Notes: generated by a model from the letters alone, not told the origin. A stretch of 64,000 nucleotides of DNA from Gordonia heveisoli (GCF_030315745.1 NZ_JASXSH010000013.1:83293-147292); one strand, 5' to 3'; shown: positions 51,232 to 59,680, counted from the stretch's first letter. Program-made: numbers and translations.

Positions 51232-52215
51232 ATGAAGCGTTGGGTTGCGGCGGTCGCCGCCACAGTCGTGACGGCGCTGGGGGTGCCCGCGGCCGCGCAC
51301 GCCGTGCCGAAACCGCATTCGGTCGCCCGGATCGCGAAATCGGTCAAGATGAGCGCGCTGCGCACCGACATCTGGGTGTATTCGCCGGTGATGAAGACCC
51401 GCGTCAAATTGTCCGTGCTCACCCCCGCCACCGACTCCGGACCGCGCGGAACCGTGTACCTCCTCGACGGAGCGGGTGCCGACGGCGACGTCAGCGATTG
51501 GATCACCAAGGGTCGGGCGGGCCGGTTCTTCGCCGACAAGAACGTCAACGTCGTGCTCCCCACCGGCGGTAAGGGCAGCTTCTACACCGACTGGGCTGCC
51601 ACCGACCCCAAACTGGGCAAGCCGATGTGGGAGAGTTTCCTGACCAAGGAACTACCAGGTCTAGTCGACAAGCGATTCAACGGCAACGGCCGCAACGCGG
51701 TGATCGGCCTGTCGATGGGCGGCCAGGCCGCGTTCGCGCTGGCCATCCGCAATCCGCAGCTCTACACCGGTGTCGCCTCGCTGTCGGGGTGCCCGCCGGT
51801 GTCCGGTCCGGCCAACGAGGCGTATGTGCGCACCACGGTCGGCCGCGACGGCGGCGACGCCACCAACATGTGGGGTCCCTTCGGCTCGTCCAACTGGCGT
51901 GCCCACGACCCGAGCCTGCATCTTGATGCGCTACGCGGAAAGAACATCTTCATCGCCGCAGGCTCGGGTGCGGTCGGTCCGCTCGACCTGCAACGGCGTA
52001 TCGAACCCAGCGAAGGGCCGCGCGCAGCGGTGACGGCGTCGTCGTCGGCGCTCGAACTCGGTGCCTATCGCTGCTCGCTGGAGTTCGCGCTCACCATGCG
52101 CGCCCACGGCGTCCGCTACACCGACGGCTTCCGACTGATCGGAACGCACACCTGGGCGTACTGGGAACAGGACCTGCCGGTTCTGTGGCCGACGATCTCG
52201 CGCGGCCTGTACTGA
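51232..52215 (+). CDS. Secreted esterase, antigen-85/mycolyltransferase family
   Basis: The protein has 327 residues with a signal peptide (MKRWVAAVAATVVTALG) ending near AHAVP. The nucleophile elbow is GLSMGGQAAF, preceded by FNGNGRNAVI, and the His lies in IGTHTWAYWE. TVYLLDGAGADG and SFYTDW match mycolyltransferase proteins. Its likely role is transfer or hydrolysis of mycolic acid esters in the envelope. It shares the domain plan with the gene at 45844 but is shorter. GGATATGGAA upstream of the ATG is a weak ribosome site. Confidence 0.87.
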   Translation: MKRWVAAVAATVVTALGVPAAAHAVPKPHSVARIAKSVKMSALRTDIWVYSPVMKTRVKLSVLTPATDSGPRGTVYLLDGAGADGDVSDWITKGRAGRFFADKNVNVVLPTGGKGSFYTDWAATDPKLGKPMWESFLTKELPGLVDKRFNGNGRNAVIGLSMGGQAAFALAIRNPQLYTGVASLSGCPPVSGPANEAYVRTTVGRDGGDATNMWGPFGSSNWRAHDPSLHLDALRGKNIFIAAGSGAVGPLDLQRRIEPSEGPRAAVTASSSALELGAYRCSLEFALTMRAHGVRYTDGFRLIGTHTWAYWEQDLPVLWPTISRGLY

Positions 52216-52224
52216 CCCGGGAGG

Positions 52225-53292
52225 TCAGCTTCGCGCGCCGTCCCAGGACTCGGCGAAAGCCAGGAACGCGTCGTTCTCGGTCTCATTGGTGATGGTGACG
52301 CGCACCCCGTCGCCGGCGAAGGGGCGCACCACCACACCGGCTGCGACGCAGGCGGTGGCGAAATCGATGGTCGCGTCCCCGAGGTCGAGCCAGACGAAGT
52401 TGGCTTGTGAGGGCGGCACCCGGTAACCGGCGTCACGGAGTCGTGCGGTGACGCGGGTACGTTCGGCGACGACGGCGTCGGTGCGGGCAAGGAGTTCGTC
52501 GGCGGCGGCGAGGCTGGCGACGGCGGCGTGCTGGGCGAGGCTGTTGACCGAGAACGGCACGTGGACCTTACCCAGAGCGGTGATGATCTGCGGGTTGCCG
52601 ATCGCGTAGCCGACGCGCAGCCCGGCCAGTCCGTAGGCCTTCGAGAAGGTGCGCAGCACAACGAGGTTCGGGAATTCGCGGTACAGCTCGACGGCATCGT
52701 AGCGCTGGGTGTCGTCGGGGCGGACGTACTCGAAGTACGCCTCGTCGAGGGCGACGATCACATCCGACGGCACCGTCTGCAGGAACTCGCGCAGGTCGTC
52801 GGCGCCGACGACGGTGCCGGTCGGGTTATTCGGGTTGCAGATGAAGATCAGCCGGGTGCGGTCGGTGACCGCGGCCGCCATCGCGCGCAGGTCGTAGACC
52901 AGGTCGTCGGTCAGCGGGACCTGCACGGGGGTCGCGCCGGCCACCCGGGTGGCCAGCGGATAGGTCTCGAAGGACCGCCAGCCGAAGACGACCTCGTCGC
53001 CGGGGCCGCTGGTGATCAGGATCAGGTTCTGGCACAGGATCACCGACCCGCACCCGGCCTGGATCTCCTCCTCGGTCACGCCGTAGGACTTCGCCAGCGT
53101 CGCGGTCAGTTCGACCATCCCGTTGTCGGGGTAGCGGTTGACGGTGGTAGCGGCGGTGGTGATCGCGTCGAGCACGCTGGGTAACGGGCCGTCGACGACC
53201 TCGTTGCTGGCCAGCTTAACCGCGCCTGGGAAGGTCTTACCCGGCACGTACGCGGGCAGGTCGTCGAGGTCGGGGCGGATTCGCAAGCTCAC
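52225..53292 (-). CDS. hisC: Histidinol-phosphate/aromatic aminotransferase
   Basis: The protein has 355 residues. Class I/II aminotransferase features are FICNPNNPTG, ALDEAYFEYV, the PLP lysine in TFSKAYGLAGLRVGYA and the substrate Arg near the C-terminus (VRPFAGDGVRVTI). It resembles hisC2/pat, which I recall at Rv3772 and which aminates phenylpyruvate or other aromatic keto acids. Pat-type activity would fit with tyrA at 58553. GTG 53292 has a TAnnnT box six bases upstream. Confidence 0.87.
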   Translation of the reverse strand: MSLRIRPDLDDLPAYVPGKTFPGAVKLASNEVVDGPLPSVLDAITTAATTVNRYPDNGMVELTATLAKSYGVTEEEIQAGCGSVILCQNLILITSGPGDEVVFGWRSFETYPLATRVAGATPVQVPLTDDLVYDLRAMAAAVTDRTRLIFICNPNNPTGTVVGADDLREFLQTVPSDVIVALDEAYFEYVRPDDTQRYDAVELYREFPNLVVLRTFSKAYGLAGLRVGYAIGNPQIITALGKVHVPFSVNSLAQHAAVASLAAADELLARTDAVVAERTRVTARLRDAGYRVPPSQANFVWLDLGDATIDFATACVAAGVVVRPFAGDGVRVTITNETENDAFLAFAESWDGARS

Positions 53293-53298
53293 CCGTCA

Positions 53299-53304
53299 AA
53301 TCTA
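53299..53304 (-). promoter_or_regulatory. -10 box for leaderless hisC transcript
   Basis: On the minus strand TAGATT fits TAnnnT and ends six bases before the GTG at 53292. Confidence 0.5.
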
Positions 53305-53375
53305 GGACGCCCCGGATTCGGCGGCGAAACCGCCCCTGACCAACCGGTTTGCGTCTGGCGTCGAAGGGTGTGTAA

Positions 53376-53400
53376 CCTTTCGACTCGGCAGTTCGAAAGG
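53376..53400. repeat. Inverted repeat before tRNA-Ser(GCT)
   Basis: CCTTTCGA and TCGAAAGG (8 bp, perfect) are separated by nine bases, 10 bases upstream of the tRNA. It could be a regulatory site or part of the tRNA promoter region. Confidence 0.4.
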
Positions 53401-53410
53401 ACTCCGCCAA

Positions 53411-53503
53411 GGAGGCGTGCCAGAGCGGCCGAATGGGACTCACTGCTAATGAGTTGTCTCGCTTAAAACGAGACCGGAGGTTCAAATCCTCTCGCCTCCG
53501 CCA
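53411..53503 (+). tRNA. tRNA-Ser(GCT)
   Basis: GGAGGCG pairs with CGCCTCC; the anticodon loop is CT-GCT-AA between ACTCA and TGAGT arms; a long variable arm marks class II. CCA is encoded at 53501-53503. An Arg tRNA follows 40 bases later. Confidence 0.95.
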
Positions 53504-53543
53504 CCGGAAGCGGTACGCCGCCTGCGGTACAACTAAATAGCAC

Positions 53544-53619
53544 GCGCCCGTAGCTCAACGGATAGAGCATCTGACTACGGATCAGAAGGTTTGGGGTTCG
53601 AATCCCTACGGGCGCACCA
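53544..53619 (+). tRNA. tRNA-Arg(ACG)
   Basis: GCGCCCG pairs with CGGGCGC; the anticodon arm is CTGACT-ACG-GATCAG; the T-loop GGTTCGAATCC is normal and CCA is encoded. Its wobble A34 is the substrate of TadA, encoded 5.6 kb downstream. Confidence 0.96.
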
Positions 53620-53941
53620 GAAACACCCGCGACGGCGTCGCGGGTGTTTCTCTTTGCCGCGGCGGTTCGTCCCCGAGTTTCGCGTTCGTCCTCGATGTGC
53701 AACTCGGGGAGGAGCACAAAGGTCGGGGAGGAACATTCGTCCCCGACTTCCGGGTGGCGACTCCTTTCGGGTGGCGATGTCCGGAGACGAACCAGCCGTC
53801 CTCGTCCGCCGAGTTGGCCGGGACCGGTGACCGGCGTCGCGCCGGGGCGGGTCCACTGCGGGACGGGCCGGCTGGTCGGGCCCTGGTGGCGAGGTCGACG
53901 ATCGGAAGTCGTCCGGTGTGAGTGGTGGCCGTCGGGTCCAT
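53606..53941 (-). CDS. Doubtful small ORF, perhaps a truncated gene
   Basis: ATG 53941 is preceded by GAGGAG at good spacing on the minus strand, and the first 50 codons (MDPTATTHTGRLPIVDLATR) look plausible. After about residue 65 the frame runs through repeat copy B and the tRNA terminator into the tRNA-Arg gene, which cannot be normal coding sequence. It may be the 5' part of a gene cut by the repeat, or chance. No family recognised. Confidence 0.2.
   Translation of the reverse strand: MDPTATTHTGRLPIVDLATRARPAGPSRSGPAPARRRSPVPANSADEDGWFVSGHRHPKGVATRKSGTNVPPRPLCSSPSCTSRTNAKLGDEPPRQRETPATPSRVFLVRP
53620..53650 (+). terminator. Terminator after tRNA-Arg
   Basis: A perfect 14-bp stem, GAAACACCCGCGAC with GTCGCGGGTGTTTC, has a three-base loop and is followed by TCTTT. 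Confidence 0.85.
53664..53753. repeat. Palindromic repeat element, copy B
   Basis: This copy aligns with 27774-27863. Stem 1 pairs TCCCCGAGTT (53670-53679) with AACTCGGGGA (53701-53710); stem 2 pairs GTCGGGGA (53722-53729) with TCCCCGAC (53740-53747). The loop between stem 1 arms (TTCGTCCTC and ATGTGC) and the GGAAC before the last arm are shared with copy A. It lies 14 bases after the tRNA-Arg terminator. Confidence 0.75.
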
Positions 53942-54086
53942 GGCGTTCTCCTCGGATGCGGGGGATTCGCAGGTTGTGTCCCGGCCACCGGTCGGTACTC
54001 ATCGCGACCCGCGGTGAACCGGACCCGGGTGCCACTTTGGACAAATGACCCAGTTTTCCTTGCCCAAACATGAAAGGTGTGTGAAG

Positions 54087-54276
54087 GTCTCTGTAGTTCA
54101 CGTCGGTGAACGAGAGACGACCCTGGTCAGAGGGGTGCCGCCCTCCACGTGGGGTGGGGGCGGCAGCAAGGTCTGACCGGGCATCGACAGCCTGCACGCG
54201 CAATGAGGCCCGGCAACTCGGTTGTCGCGGATTGCGATGCCCACAGGTACTTGGGGGTCCTGTGGGTATCGCAATC
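54087..54276 (+). promoter_or_regulatory. Three-hairpin region upstream of the CPA1 antiporter
   Basis: Hairpin 1 (54087-54118) joins GTCTCT/AGAGAC and GTTCAC/GTGAAC stems. Hairpin 2 (54136-54165) pairs TGCCGCC with GGCGGCA. Hairpin 3 (54230-54276) has 18-base arms with 17 Watson-Crick pairs and one G-T, around an 11-base loop; it ends 98 bases before the antiporter ATG. The wider gap 53754-54374 contains no convincing gene. It could be a long structured 5' leader or adjacent terminators. Confidence 0.55.
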
Positions 54277-54374
54277 GTCGGGGTCTGCTCAGGCACCCGC
54301 TCCGGTCACGCAAACCGTACGTTCGGCCGACCCATTCCGGCGAAATCGGACATCGCCTGAAAGAATCTGCAGCC

Positions 54375-56078
54375 ATGGAGCTGCTCATTCTCGTCCTCGT
54401 CGGCGCGATCATCGTCACCGCCGTCGCCGACCGCAAAGGGATGCAGCCCGCGCTGGTCATCATCGTCATCGCGTTGGGTGTCTCGTTCATCCCGGGGATG
54501 CCGCACGTCGAACTCGACTCCGAGATCCTGCTGACCGTCGTCCTGCCGCCGTTGCTCTACTCGGCGGCCCTGGGCTTCTCATTCCCCAACTTTCTGCGCA
54601 ACATCAAGCCGATCCTGGGTCTGGGCGTGGCGATGGTCGTCGTCACGGCCTTTGCGGTCGGGTTGATCGCATCCCTGCTCATCCCCGAATTCACCTTCTT
54701 GTTGGCGCTGCTGCTGGGCGCGATCGTCGCTCCGCCCGACGCCGTCACCGCAGTCGCGATCGGCCGCAAACTCGGGCTGCCCAAACGGCTGATGGCGATC
54801 CTGACCGGCGAGAGTCTGGTCAACGACGCGGCCGCGCTGTCGCTGTTCGCGATCGCCATCTCGCAGATCGCCAACACCCACGCCTTCATCGAGAACCCGT
54901 TGCTGCTCTTCGGCTACAACGCCGTGCTCGGGCCGGTCGTCGGAGCGGTCCTCGGGTTCCTGACGCTGTGGATTCGCAAACACCTGAAGAATCCGGCGCT
55001 GGAGACCGTGCAGGGTTTCGTCGTTCCTTTCGCCGCCTACCTGGCCGCCGAACATTTGCACGCCTCGGGTGTGCTGGCGGTGGTGATGGCGGGGTTCGTC
55101 GTCGGTACCGCATCGGTGCACGCGGGCTACCAGACGCGGCTGCAGGAGCGGTACGTCTGGCATTCGGTGGACGTGCTGCTGGAAGCATTCGTCTTCGCCT
55201 ACATCGGTCTGCAACTGCGCTTCATCATCGAAGATCTGCGAGAAGCGCGGGAATCGTTGGCCCACATCGCCTTTGTGTCGGTGATCGTGCTGCTGGTGGT
55301 GTTGTTGGTGCGGCCGCTCTGTGTGTTCGTCATGTTCGGTCGCGGCGTGGTGAGCCGACGTATCGAACGCGCGGTCAACGTCGACGTGCACGCCAGCCCC
55401 CGACGATCCGGGGGTCGGCACCGTTGGGCGGAACGCAAGAACGGCGACGGGCTGCTCGGCCGGTGGCGCGAACGCATCGACAACCGGCCGTTGACCTGGC
55501 AGGAGTCGCTGGTTGTCGGCTGGACGGGTATGCGCGGTGTGGTCACGCTGGCGGCCGCGGCCGGTATCCCGATGGTGCTGGAGAACGGCGATCCCTTCCC
55601 GGAACGGTCGGCGATCCAGGCCGTCGCCTTCGTCGTCGCGGTCGGCACCATCCTCATCCAGAGCCCGACGCTGCCGTGGCTCATCAATCGCCTCAACCTG
55701 CACAACGAGGACGAAGAACGCTACGACCAGGAACAGACCGCGCGGGCCGAACGGATCGCGAACGTCGTCGCCGAGGTGGTGATCGCCGACTTCGTCGCGA
55801 ATCCGCCCGCCGGCCTCGACGACGACACTGTCGCCTACATTCAGGAAACGGTGGCCCGGCAGTCCAAGGATGCCGAGGAGATGCCCGATCCGGAGGCGCA
55901 CACCGCCCGCGCGGAGGCCTTCGGCAGGCTGTACCGGGATGTGCTGGCCGCGCAGCGGGAGTCGCTGGTCGAGAACCGCGACAACGGCGCCATCGAAGAC
56001 GAGGCGGTGCGAGCCATGCTCGAACGTCTCGACCTTCAGGAAGCCGGCCTCTCGGCACGTCTGGACAGCCGCCTGTAG
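54375..56078 (+). CDS. Na+/H+ antiporter, CPA1 family
   Basis: The protein has 567 residues with about 12 membrane helices. The transport core shows LGAIVAPPDAVTAVAIGR and GESLVNDAAALSLFAI, whose Asp pair (ND) binds the cation in CPA1 proteins; GWTGMRGVVTLAAAAGIP follows. A 120-residue cytoplasmic tail is helical and acidic. It exchanges Na+ or K+ for H+. The frame is open upstream, but ATG 54375 gives the natural hydrophobic start (MELLILVLVGAI). Confidence 0.9.
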   Translation: MELLILVLVGAIIVTAVADRKGMQPALVIIVIALGVSFIPGMPHVELDSEILLTVVLPPLLYSAALGFSFPNFLRNIKPILGLGVAMVVVTAFAVGLIASLLIPEFTFLLALLLGAIVAPPDAVTAVAIGRKLGLPKRLMAILTGESLVNDAAALSLFAIAISQIANTHAFIENPLLLFGYNAVLGPVVGAVLGFLTLWIRKHLKNPALETVQGFVVPFAAYLAAEHLHASGVLAVVMAGFVVGTASVHAGYQTRLQERYVWHSVDVLLEAFVFAYIGLQLRFIIEDLREARESLAHIAFVSVIVLLVVLLVRPLCVFVMFGRGVVSRRIERAVNVDVHASPRRSGGRHRWAERKNGDGLLGRWRERIDNRPLTWQESLVVGWTGMRGVVTLAAAAGIPMVLENGDPFPERSAIQAVAFVVAVGTILIQSPTLPWLINRLNLHNEDEERYDQEQTARAERIANVVAEVVIADFVANPPAGLDDDTVAYIQETVARQSKDAEEMPDPEAHTARAEAFGRLYRDVLAAQRESLVENRDNGAIEDEAVRAMLERLDLQEAGLSARLDSRL

Positions 56079-56172
56079 CGCGTACGCGTCCCGCGTCGTC
56101 AACCTGCGGCCCGCCGCTCCCACGTAGTGTCGAGGGGAACACGGGTGACACGGGGCGAGAGTGAGGCGGGTG

Positions 56173-56913
56173 ATGGTCGAGACGCACGAGGATCGGGACC
56201 CGACGCCCTCCGCCGACAACCCCGATCCGTCTGTCGGTGATGTCTACCGGCCGCTACAGCAGATCTACCCACCGCTGGGGTATGCCTCCGACGGCACCCC
56301 GCTGTTCTGGCCCGGTCAGCCGACCGGCACCGAGGCCCGGGCCCGGCAGGCCGCCGAACGTCGTGCGGCGGAGGCGGATCGGGCGAGCGCGCCGTCCGAA
56401 GAGTCGCCGCGGTCGCTGGTCCCGAATGTGTCGACCACCGCGCTCGGGACGGTGGCGCTCGCGGTGTTGATGATCTTCGTGGTGTTGGCAGGCATGACGC
56501 TGCTGCGCGACCGTCAGCCGTCCGGGAATTACAGCGGCTCGGATGCGCTGACCACGCTCGACGAGCCGCAGTCGCCGCACACCTTCGATCCGCCGTCGGC
56601 CACCGAAGACGATCCGTCGGAGCCCCGCCGCGGTGGCGGTATCGACGCTCGCGGGCATGTCGTGTCCTATGAGGTCCGTATCGAGGGCTCGGCGACGATC
56701 CTCTACCTCGACGCGGTGTCGGTGCGCAGCGAGTTCGCGCCGCCCCCGGTGTGGAAGGTGACGTTCATCGGGGGTCGCAACCCGCTGCGTGTGATCGTCG
56801 CTCTGGGCGAACGCAGCGGCGCAACCTGCGAGATCACCGTCGACGGTCAGGTGGTGGCCACGGATTCGGTGGCACCGAATTCGGGCCGCCCGTCCCTGGC
56901 CTGTGGGGCCTGA
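56173..56913 (+). CDS. MmpS-like membrane-anchored protein
   Basis: The protein has 246 residues. An 80-residue Pro-rich cytoplasmic part (VYRPLQQIYPPLGYASDG) precedes one membrane helix (GTVALAVLMIFVVLAGM). The external domain, VVSYEVRIEGSATILYLDAV and CEITVDGQVVATDS, has the beta-sandwich pattern of MmpS proteins, which assist MmpL lipid exporters. No MmpL gene is adjacent, so it is either a lone MmpS-like protein or serves another partner. ATG 56173 follows GAGG; GTG 56161 is possible. Confidence 0.72.
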   Translation: MVETHEDRDPTPSADNPDPSVGDVYRPLQQIYPPLGYASDGTPLFWPGQPTGTEARARQAAERRAAEADRASAPSEESPRSLVPNVSTTALGTVALAVLMIFVVLAGMTLLRDRQPSGNYSGSDALTTLDEPQSPHTFDPPSATEDDPSEPRRGGGIDARGHVVSYEVRIEGSATILYLDAVSVRSEFAPPPVWKVTFIGGRNPLRVIVALGERSGATCEITVDGQVVATDSVAPNSGRPSLACGA

Positions 56914-56960
56914 GCCGGCATCGCCGACAATTCAGATGTGTGTGATCGCGTCGCGGTCGC

Positions 56961-56966
56961 TACCGT
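56961..56966 (+). promoter_or_regulatory. -10 box for leaderless transcript
   Basis: TACCGT fits TAnnnT and is six bases from the GTG at 56973. Confidence 0.5.
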
Positions 56967-56972
56967 AGAGCC

Positions 56973-57578
56973 GTGAGTTCTCCGCAAGCAGCCCCGCAGA
57001 ACACGACGCCGAGCGACTTCAAGGCGATGCTGACCTGGCGTGGCGAGGGCACCGACCGGCTCGAACAGGTTCGTCTGCAGGTCAACGGCCCGCGCATCAA
57101 GGCATACGGCCGGATCATCGCGGCCGCCACCGATGCGCACGAGGCGTTCTCGGCTTCCTACGAACTCGTCACCACCGACACCGGGGTGACCCGCAGGCTG
57201 TCGATTCATCTCGTCCGGGCCAGCGGCGAAACCCAGTTCGCGATCAGCCGCGACATGGAGAACCACTGGCTCGTGCACGCTCCCGGCGGTGAGTCGGTGC
57301 GCAGCGACTTCGACGGTGCTCTCGACGTCGATCTGGCGCTGTCCCCGCTGTTCAACGCGTTGCCGATCCGCCGCCTGGGTTTGACCGCGGGGAGTCCCGC
57401 GGTGGAGGTTCCGGTCGTCTACGTCTACCTGCCGGACGGGGCCGTCGAACCGGCCAAGCTCACCTACACACCGCAGGAGAACGGCATCGCGATCGTCTCC
57501 CCGGTAGCCACGTCGACCCTCAGCGTCGACGACAACGGTTTCGTCGTCGACTACCCGGGCTTGGCCACCCGCGTCTGA
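56973..57578 (+). CDS. Putative glycolipid-binding protein (DUF1089 family)
   Basis: The protein has 201 residues. It matches the Glycolipid_bind pattern in outline: LTWRGEGTDRLEQVRLQVNG, GRIIAAATDAHEAFSASYEL, and LDVDLALSPLFNALPIRRLG. The fold is a beta barrel related to spermidine/glycolipid-binding proteins; substrate not defined. The GTG start has a leaderless box. It converges on tyrA. Confidence 0.78.
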   Translation: MSSPQAAPQNTTPSDFKAMLTWRGEGTDRLEQVRLQVNGPRIKAYGRIIAAATDAHEAFSASYELVTTDTGVTRRLSIHLVRASGETQFAISRDMENHWLVHAPGGESVRSDFDGALDVDLALSPLFNALPIRRLGLTAGSPAVEVPVVYVYLPDGAVEPAKLTYTPQENGIAIVSPVATSTLSVDDNGFVVDYPGLATRV

Positions 57579-57596
57579 CGCGATACCGCGTCGGGG

Positions 57597-58553
57597 TCAG
57601 CCGAGCCAGACGCGACCGAGGTGCCCTTGGCGTCGGAGTTCCTCCTGCCACCCCGCCGCGCCGATCTCCACGTCGACGATCGGTTCCATCGGTCCGTTCG
57701 CGACCGCCGCGTAGGCCTGCCGGGCGCGATGCCCGTCGTCGATGAGTACCTCGACGGTGCCGGTGTCGCGGAGGTCGTCGCGGGCGTTGACGAGCCGGTC
57801 GATGATCTCGCTGAGCGCGTTGAGTACCGCGATCCGGTTGGCCTCGATCATCGCGCGCTGCAGCGCGGGTGCCGTGCCGGCGACGCGGGTGCCGTCGCGG
57901 AAGCTGCCGGCCGCCAACCGTAGGGCCAGGTCGCTTTCGCCACCGCCGACGGCCGCGGTGACCGCGGCGGTCAGATGCGGCACATGCGAGATGGCGGCGG
58001 CGGCCCGGTCGTGGGCGTCGGCGGCGGCGGGAACCACCGCGGCGCCCGTCGCACGCGCGATGGCGGCGACCGCCAGCCAATCGTCGACCGTCGTCGAATC
58101 CTCGGTCATCACCACCCACATCGCATCGCGGAAGAGGTTGGGATCGGTTGCGGTCCAGCCCGATCGGCTGGTACCGGCCATCGGATGCCCGCCGACGAAG
58201 CGCGCGCCGGGATAGGTCTCGGCGATGATCGTGGCGACGGATTGTTTGACGCTGACGACATCGGTGAGCAGGACGTCGGGGGCGTGGTCGGCGACCGCCT
58301 GCACCAGCGGCGCGAGCGTGGTCACCGGAGTCGCCAGCACGACGACGGCGTCGGCCGCGGCCGCACGTCGCAGCGTCGCGGTCAGGTCGTCGGAGGCGTC
58401 GTAGCCGTCGGCGGTGGCCTCGGCGACCGTGGTCGCCGACCGGTTGTAGCCGAACGCCTCATGACCGCCGTCATGCAGCGCCCGCAGCAGCGAACCGCCG
58501 ATCAGGCCGAGACCGAGCACACAGACGGGACGCAGGGCTGCCGGGGTAGTCAC
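57597..58553 (-). CDS. tyrA: Prephenate dehydrogenase
   Basis: The protein has 318 residues. The NAD(P) motif is VLGLGLIGGSLLRAL; VVVLATPVTTL and FVGGHPMAGTSRSGW hold the substrate-binding His and Gly residues, and HVPHLTAAV has the catalytic His region. It oxidatively decarboxylates prephenate to 4-hydroxyphenylpyruvate for tyrosine. The GTG at 58553 follows GAGAGGG; the upstream open frame overlaps the next gene. It is divergent from the tadA-partner gene, the order I recall around Rv3754 and Rv3753c. Confidence 0.9.
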   Translation of the reverse strand: MTTPAALRPVCVLGLGLIGGSLLRALHDGGHEAFGYNRSATTVAEATADGYDASDDLTATLRRAAAADAVVVLATPVTTLAPLVQAVADHAPDVLLTDVVSVKQSVATIIAETYPGARFVGGHPMAGTSRSGWTATDPNLFRDAMWVVMTEDSTTVDDWLAVAAIARATGAAVVPAAADAHDRAAAAISHVPHLTAAVTAAVGGGESDLALRLAAGSFRDGTRVAGTAPALQRAMIEANRIAVLNALSEIIDRLVNARDDLRDTGTVEVLIDDGHRARQAYAAVANGPMEPIVDVEIGAAGWQEELRRQGHLGRVWLG

Positions 58554-58639
58554 CCTCTCAGATTCCCACATCGCGGTGACAGCCCGCGCATCGTCGGAGC
58601 CGGTGGACTCGGGGACTTGGGCCGGTGCGCGATTACGGC

Positions 58640-58645
58640 TACCGT
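58640..58645 (+). promoter_or_regulatory. -10 box for leaderless transcript
   Basis: TACCGT fits TAnnnT and is seven bases from the ATG at 58653. Confidence 0.5.
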
Positions 58646-58652
58646 GACCTGC

Positions 58653-59189
58653 ATGGCTGGTGCCGGCGCGCAGAAGACGGATACGAATCCGCAGGAGGAC
58701 GACATCGACGGTTTCGCCGTTGCCGTGGTCCGTGAAGAGGGCGGGTGGAAGGTTTCGGCGATGAAGCCGAGCGCGCTGACCGACCTGGCGGACGCTGAAC
58801 TCCAGCTCCGTGAGCTGCGCGCGGCCGGTGCCGCCTTCGGTCTGCTCGACATCGATGACGAGTTCTTCATCGTGCTGCGGCCCGCGCCGTCGGGGGCGAT
58901 GGTCCTCGTCTCCGACGCCACTGCCGCCATCGACTACGACGTGGCCGCCGACGCTCTCGACGTGCTCGACATCGATGTCCCCGATCTCGACCCGGACGAC
59001 CTCGACGACGTCGAACCGTGGGCCGAGGGGTCGCTCGCATTGCTCAGCGATCTGGGGCTGCCGGAAGCCGTGATGAGCGTGATCGTCGACGACACCGACC
59101 TCTACGCCGACGAACAGATCGGCATGATCGCCGCGCGACTGGGCTTCGCCGATGAGCTCGCCGCGGTTCTCGACAAGCTCGGACATTGA
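58653..59189 (+). CDS. tRNA-adenosine-deaminase-associated protein
   Basis: The protein has 178 residues, acidic, with many Asp clusters (LDIDVPDLDPDDLDDVEP). It carries FAVAVVREEGGWKVSAMKPS near the start and DDTDLYADEQIGMIAARLGF near the end, as in the protein that precedes tadA across mycobacteria and relatives. Its stop overlaps the tadA TTG start by four bases (TTGA). The exact role is unknown; the coupling suggests a function with TadA. Confidence 0.87.
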   Translation: MAGAGAQKTDTNPQEDDIDGFAVAVVREEGGWKVSAMKPSALTDLADAELQLRELRAAGAAFGLLDIDDEFFIVLRPAPSGAMVLVSDATAAIDYDVAADALDVLDIDVPDLDPDDLDDVEPWAEGSLALLSDLGLPEAVMSVIVDDTDLYADEQIGMIAARLGFADELAAVLDKLGH

Positions 59190-59680
59190 CCGACGCCGCG
59201 GCCGCCGATCGACTGCCGGGTCCAGCGCTCTGGGAGTCGATGATGCGGGTCGCGCTGTCCGCGGCCGCCGACACCGGCCCCGACGACATCCCGATCGGCG
59301 CCGTCGTCTTCGACCCGTCGGGCATCGAACTGGCGCGGGCCACCAATCGTCGTGAGGCCGACGATGACCCGACAGCCCACGCCGAGATCATCGCGTTGCG
59401 GGCGGCGGCCGCAGCTTTCGGCGACGGGTGGCGTCTGCCCGGCTGCACGATCGCGGTGACCGTCGAACCGTGCACCATGTGCGCGGGCGCCATCACATTG
59501 TCTCGCGTCGACCAACTGATCTTCGGCGCCTGGGAACCGAAGACGGGCGCGGTCGGGTCGTTGTGGGACGTCGTCCGCGACCCTCGGCTCAGCCATCGTC
59601 CCCAGGTTCGGGGTGGCATCCTCGACGCCGAATGCCGGCAGCTGCTGCTCGACTTCTTCACCCCCCGGCGTACCCCCTGA
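59186..59680 (+). CDS. tadA: tRNA-specific adenosine deaminase
   Basis: The protein has 164 residues. The deaminase zinc motifs are TAHAEIIAL (HAE) and EPCTMCAGAI (PCxxC). It converts A34 to inosine in tRNA-Arg(ACG), which is encoded in this window at 53544. The TTG start overlaps the upstream stop and no better start exists nearby. The sequence PIGAVVFDPSG and the N-terminal helix match the family. Confidence 0.93.
   Translation: MTDAAAADRLPGPALWESMMRVALSAAADTGPDDIPIGAVVFDPSGIELARATNRREADDDPTAHAEIIALRAAAAAFGDGWRLPGCTIAVTVEPCTMCAGAITLSRVDQLIFGAWEPKTGAVGSLWDVVRDPRLSHRPQVRGGILDAECRQLLLDFFTPRRTP

Noticed and set aside
27759..53753. CRISPR array or transposon for the palindromic repeat
   Set aside because: There are only two copies, 26 kb apart, without spacers, transposase or target duplications that I can see.
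54230..54276. Known cation riboswitch class upstream of the antiporter
   Set aside because: The hairpin is strong but I could not match any conserved core of known Na+, Li+ or pH-sensing RNAs, so no class is claimed.
53754..54296. Minus-strand frame running from 54296 through the tRNA region
   Set aside because: It crosses two tRNA genes and a terminator and shows no family resemblance, so it is not a gene.
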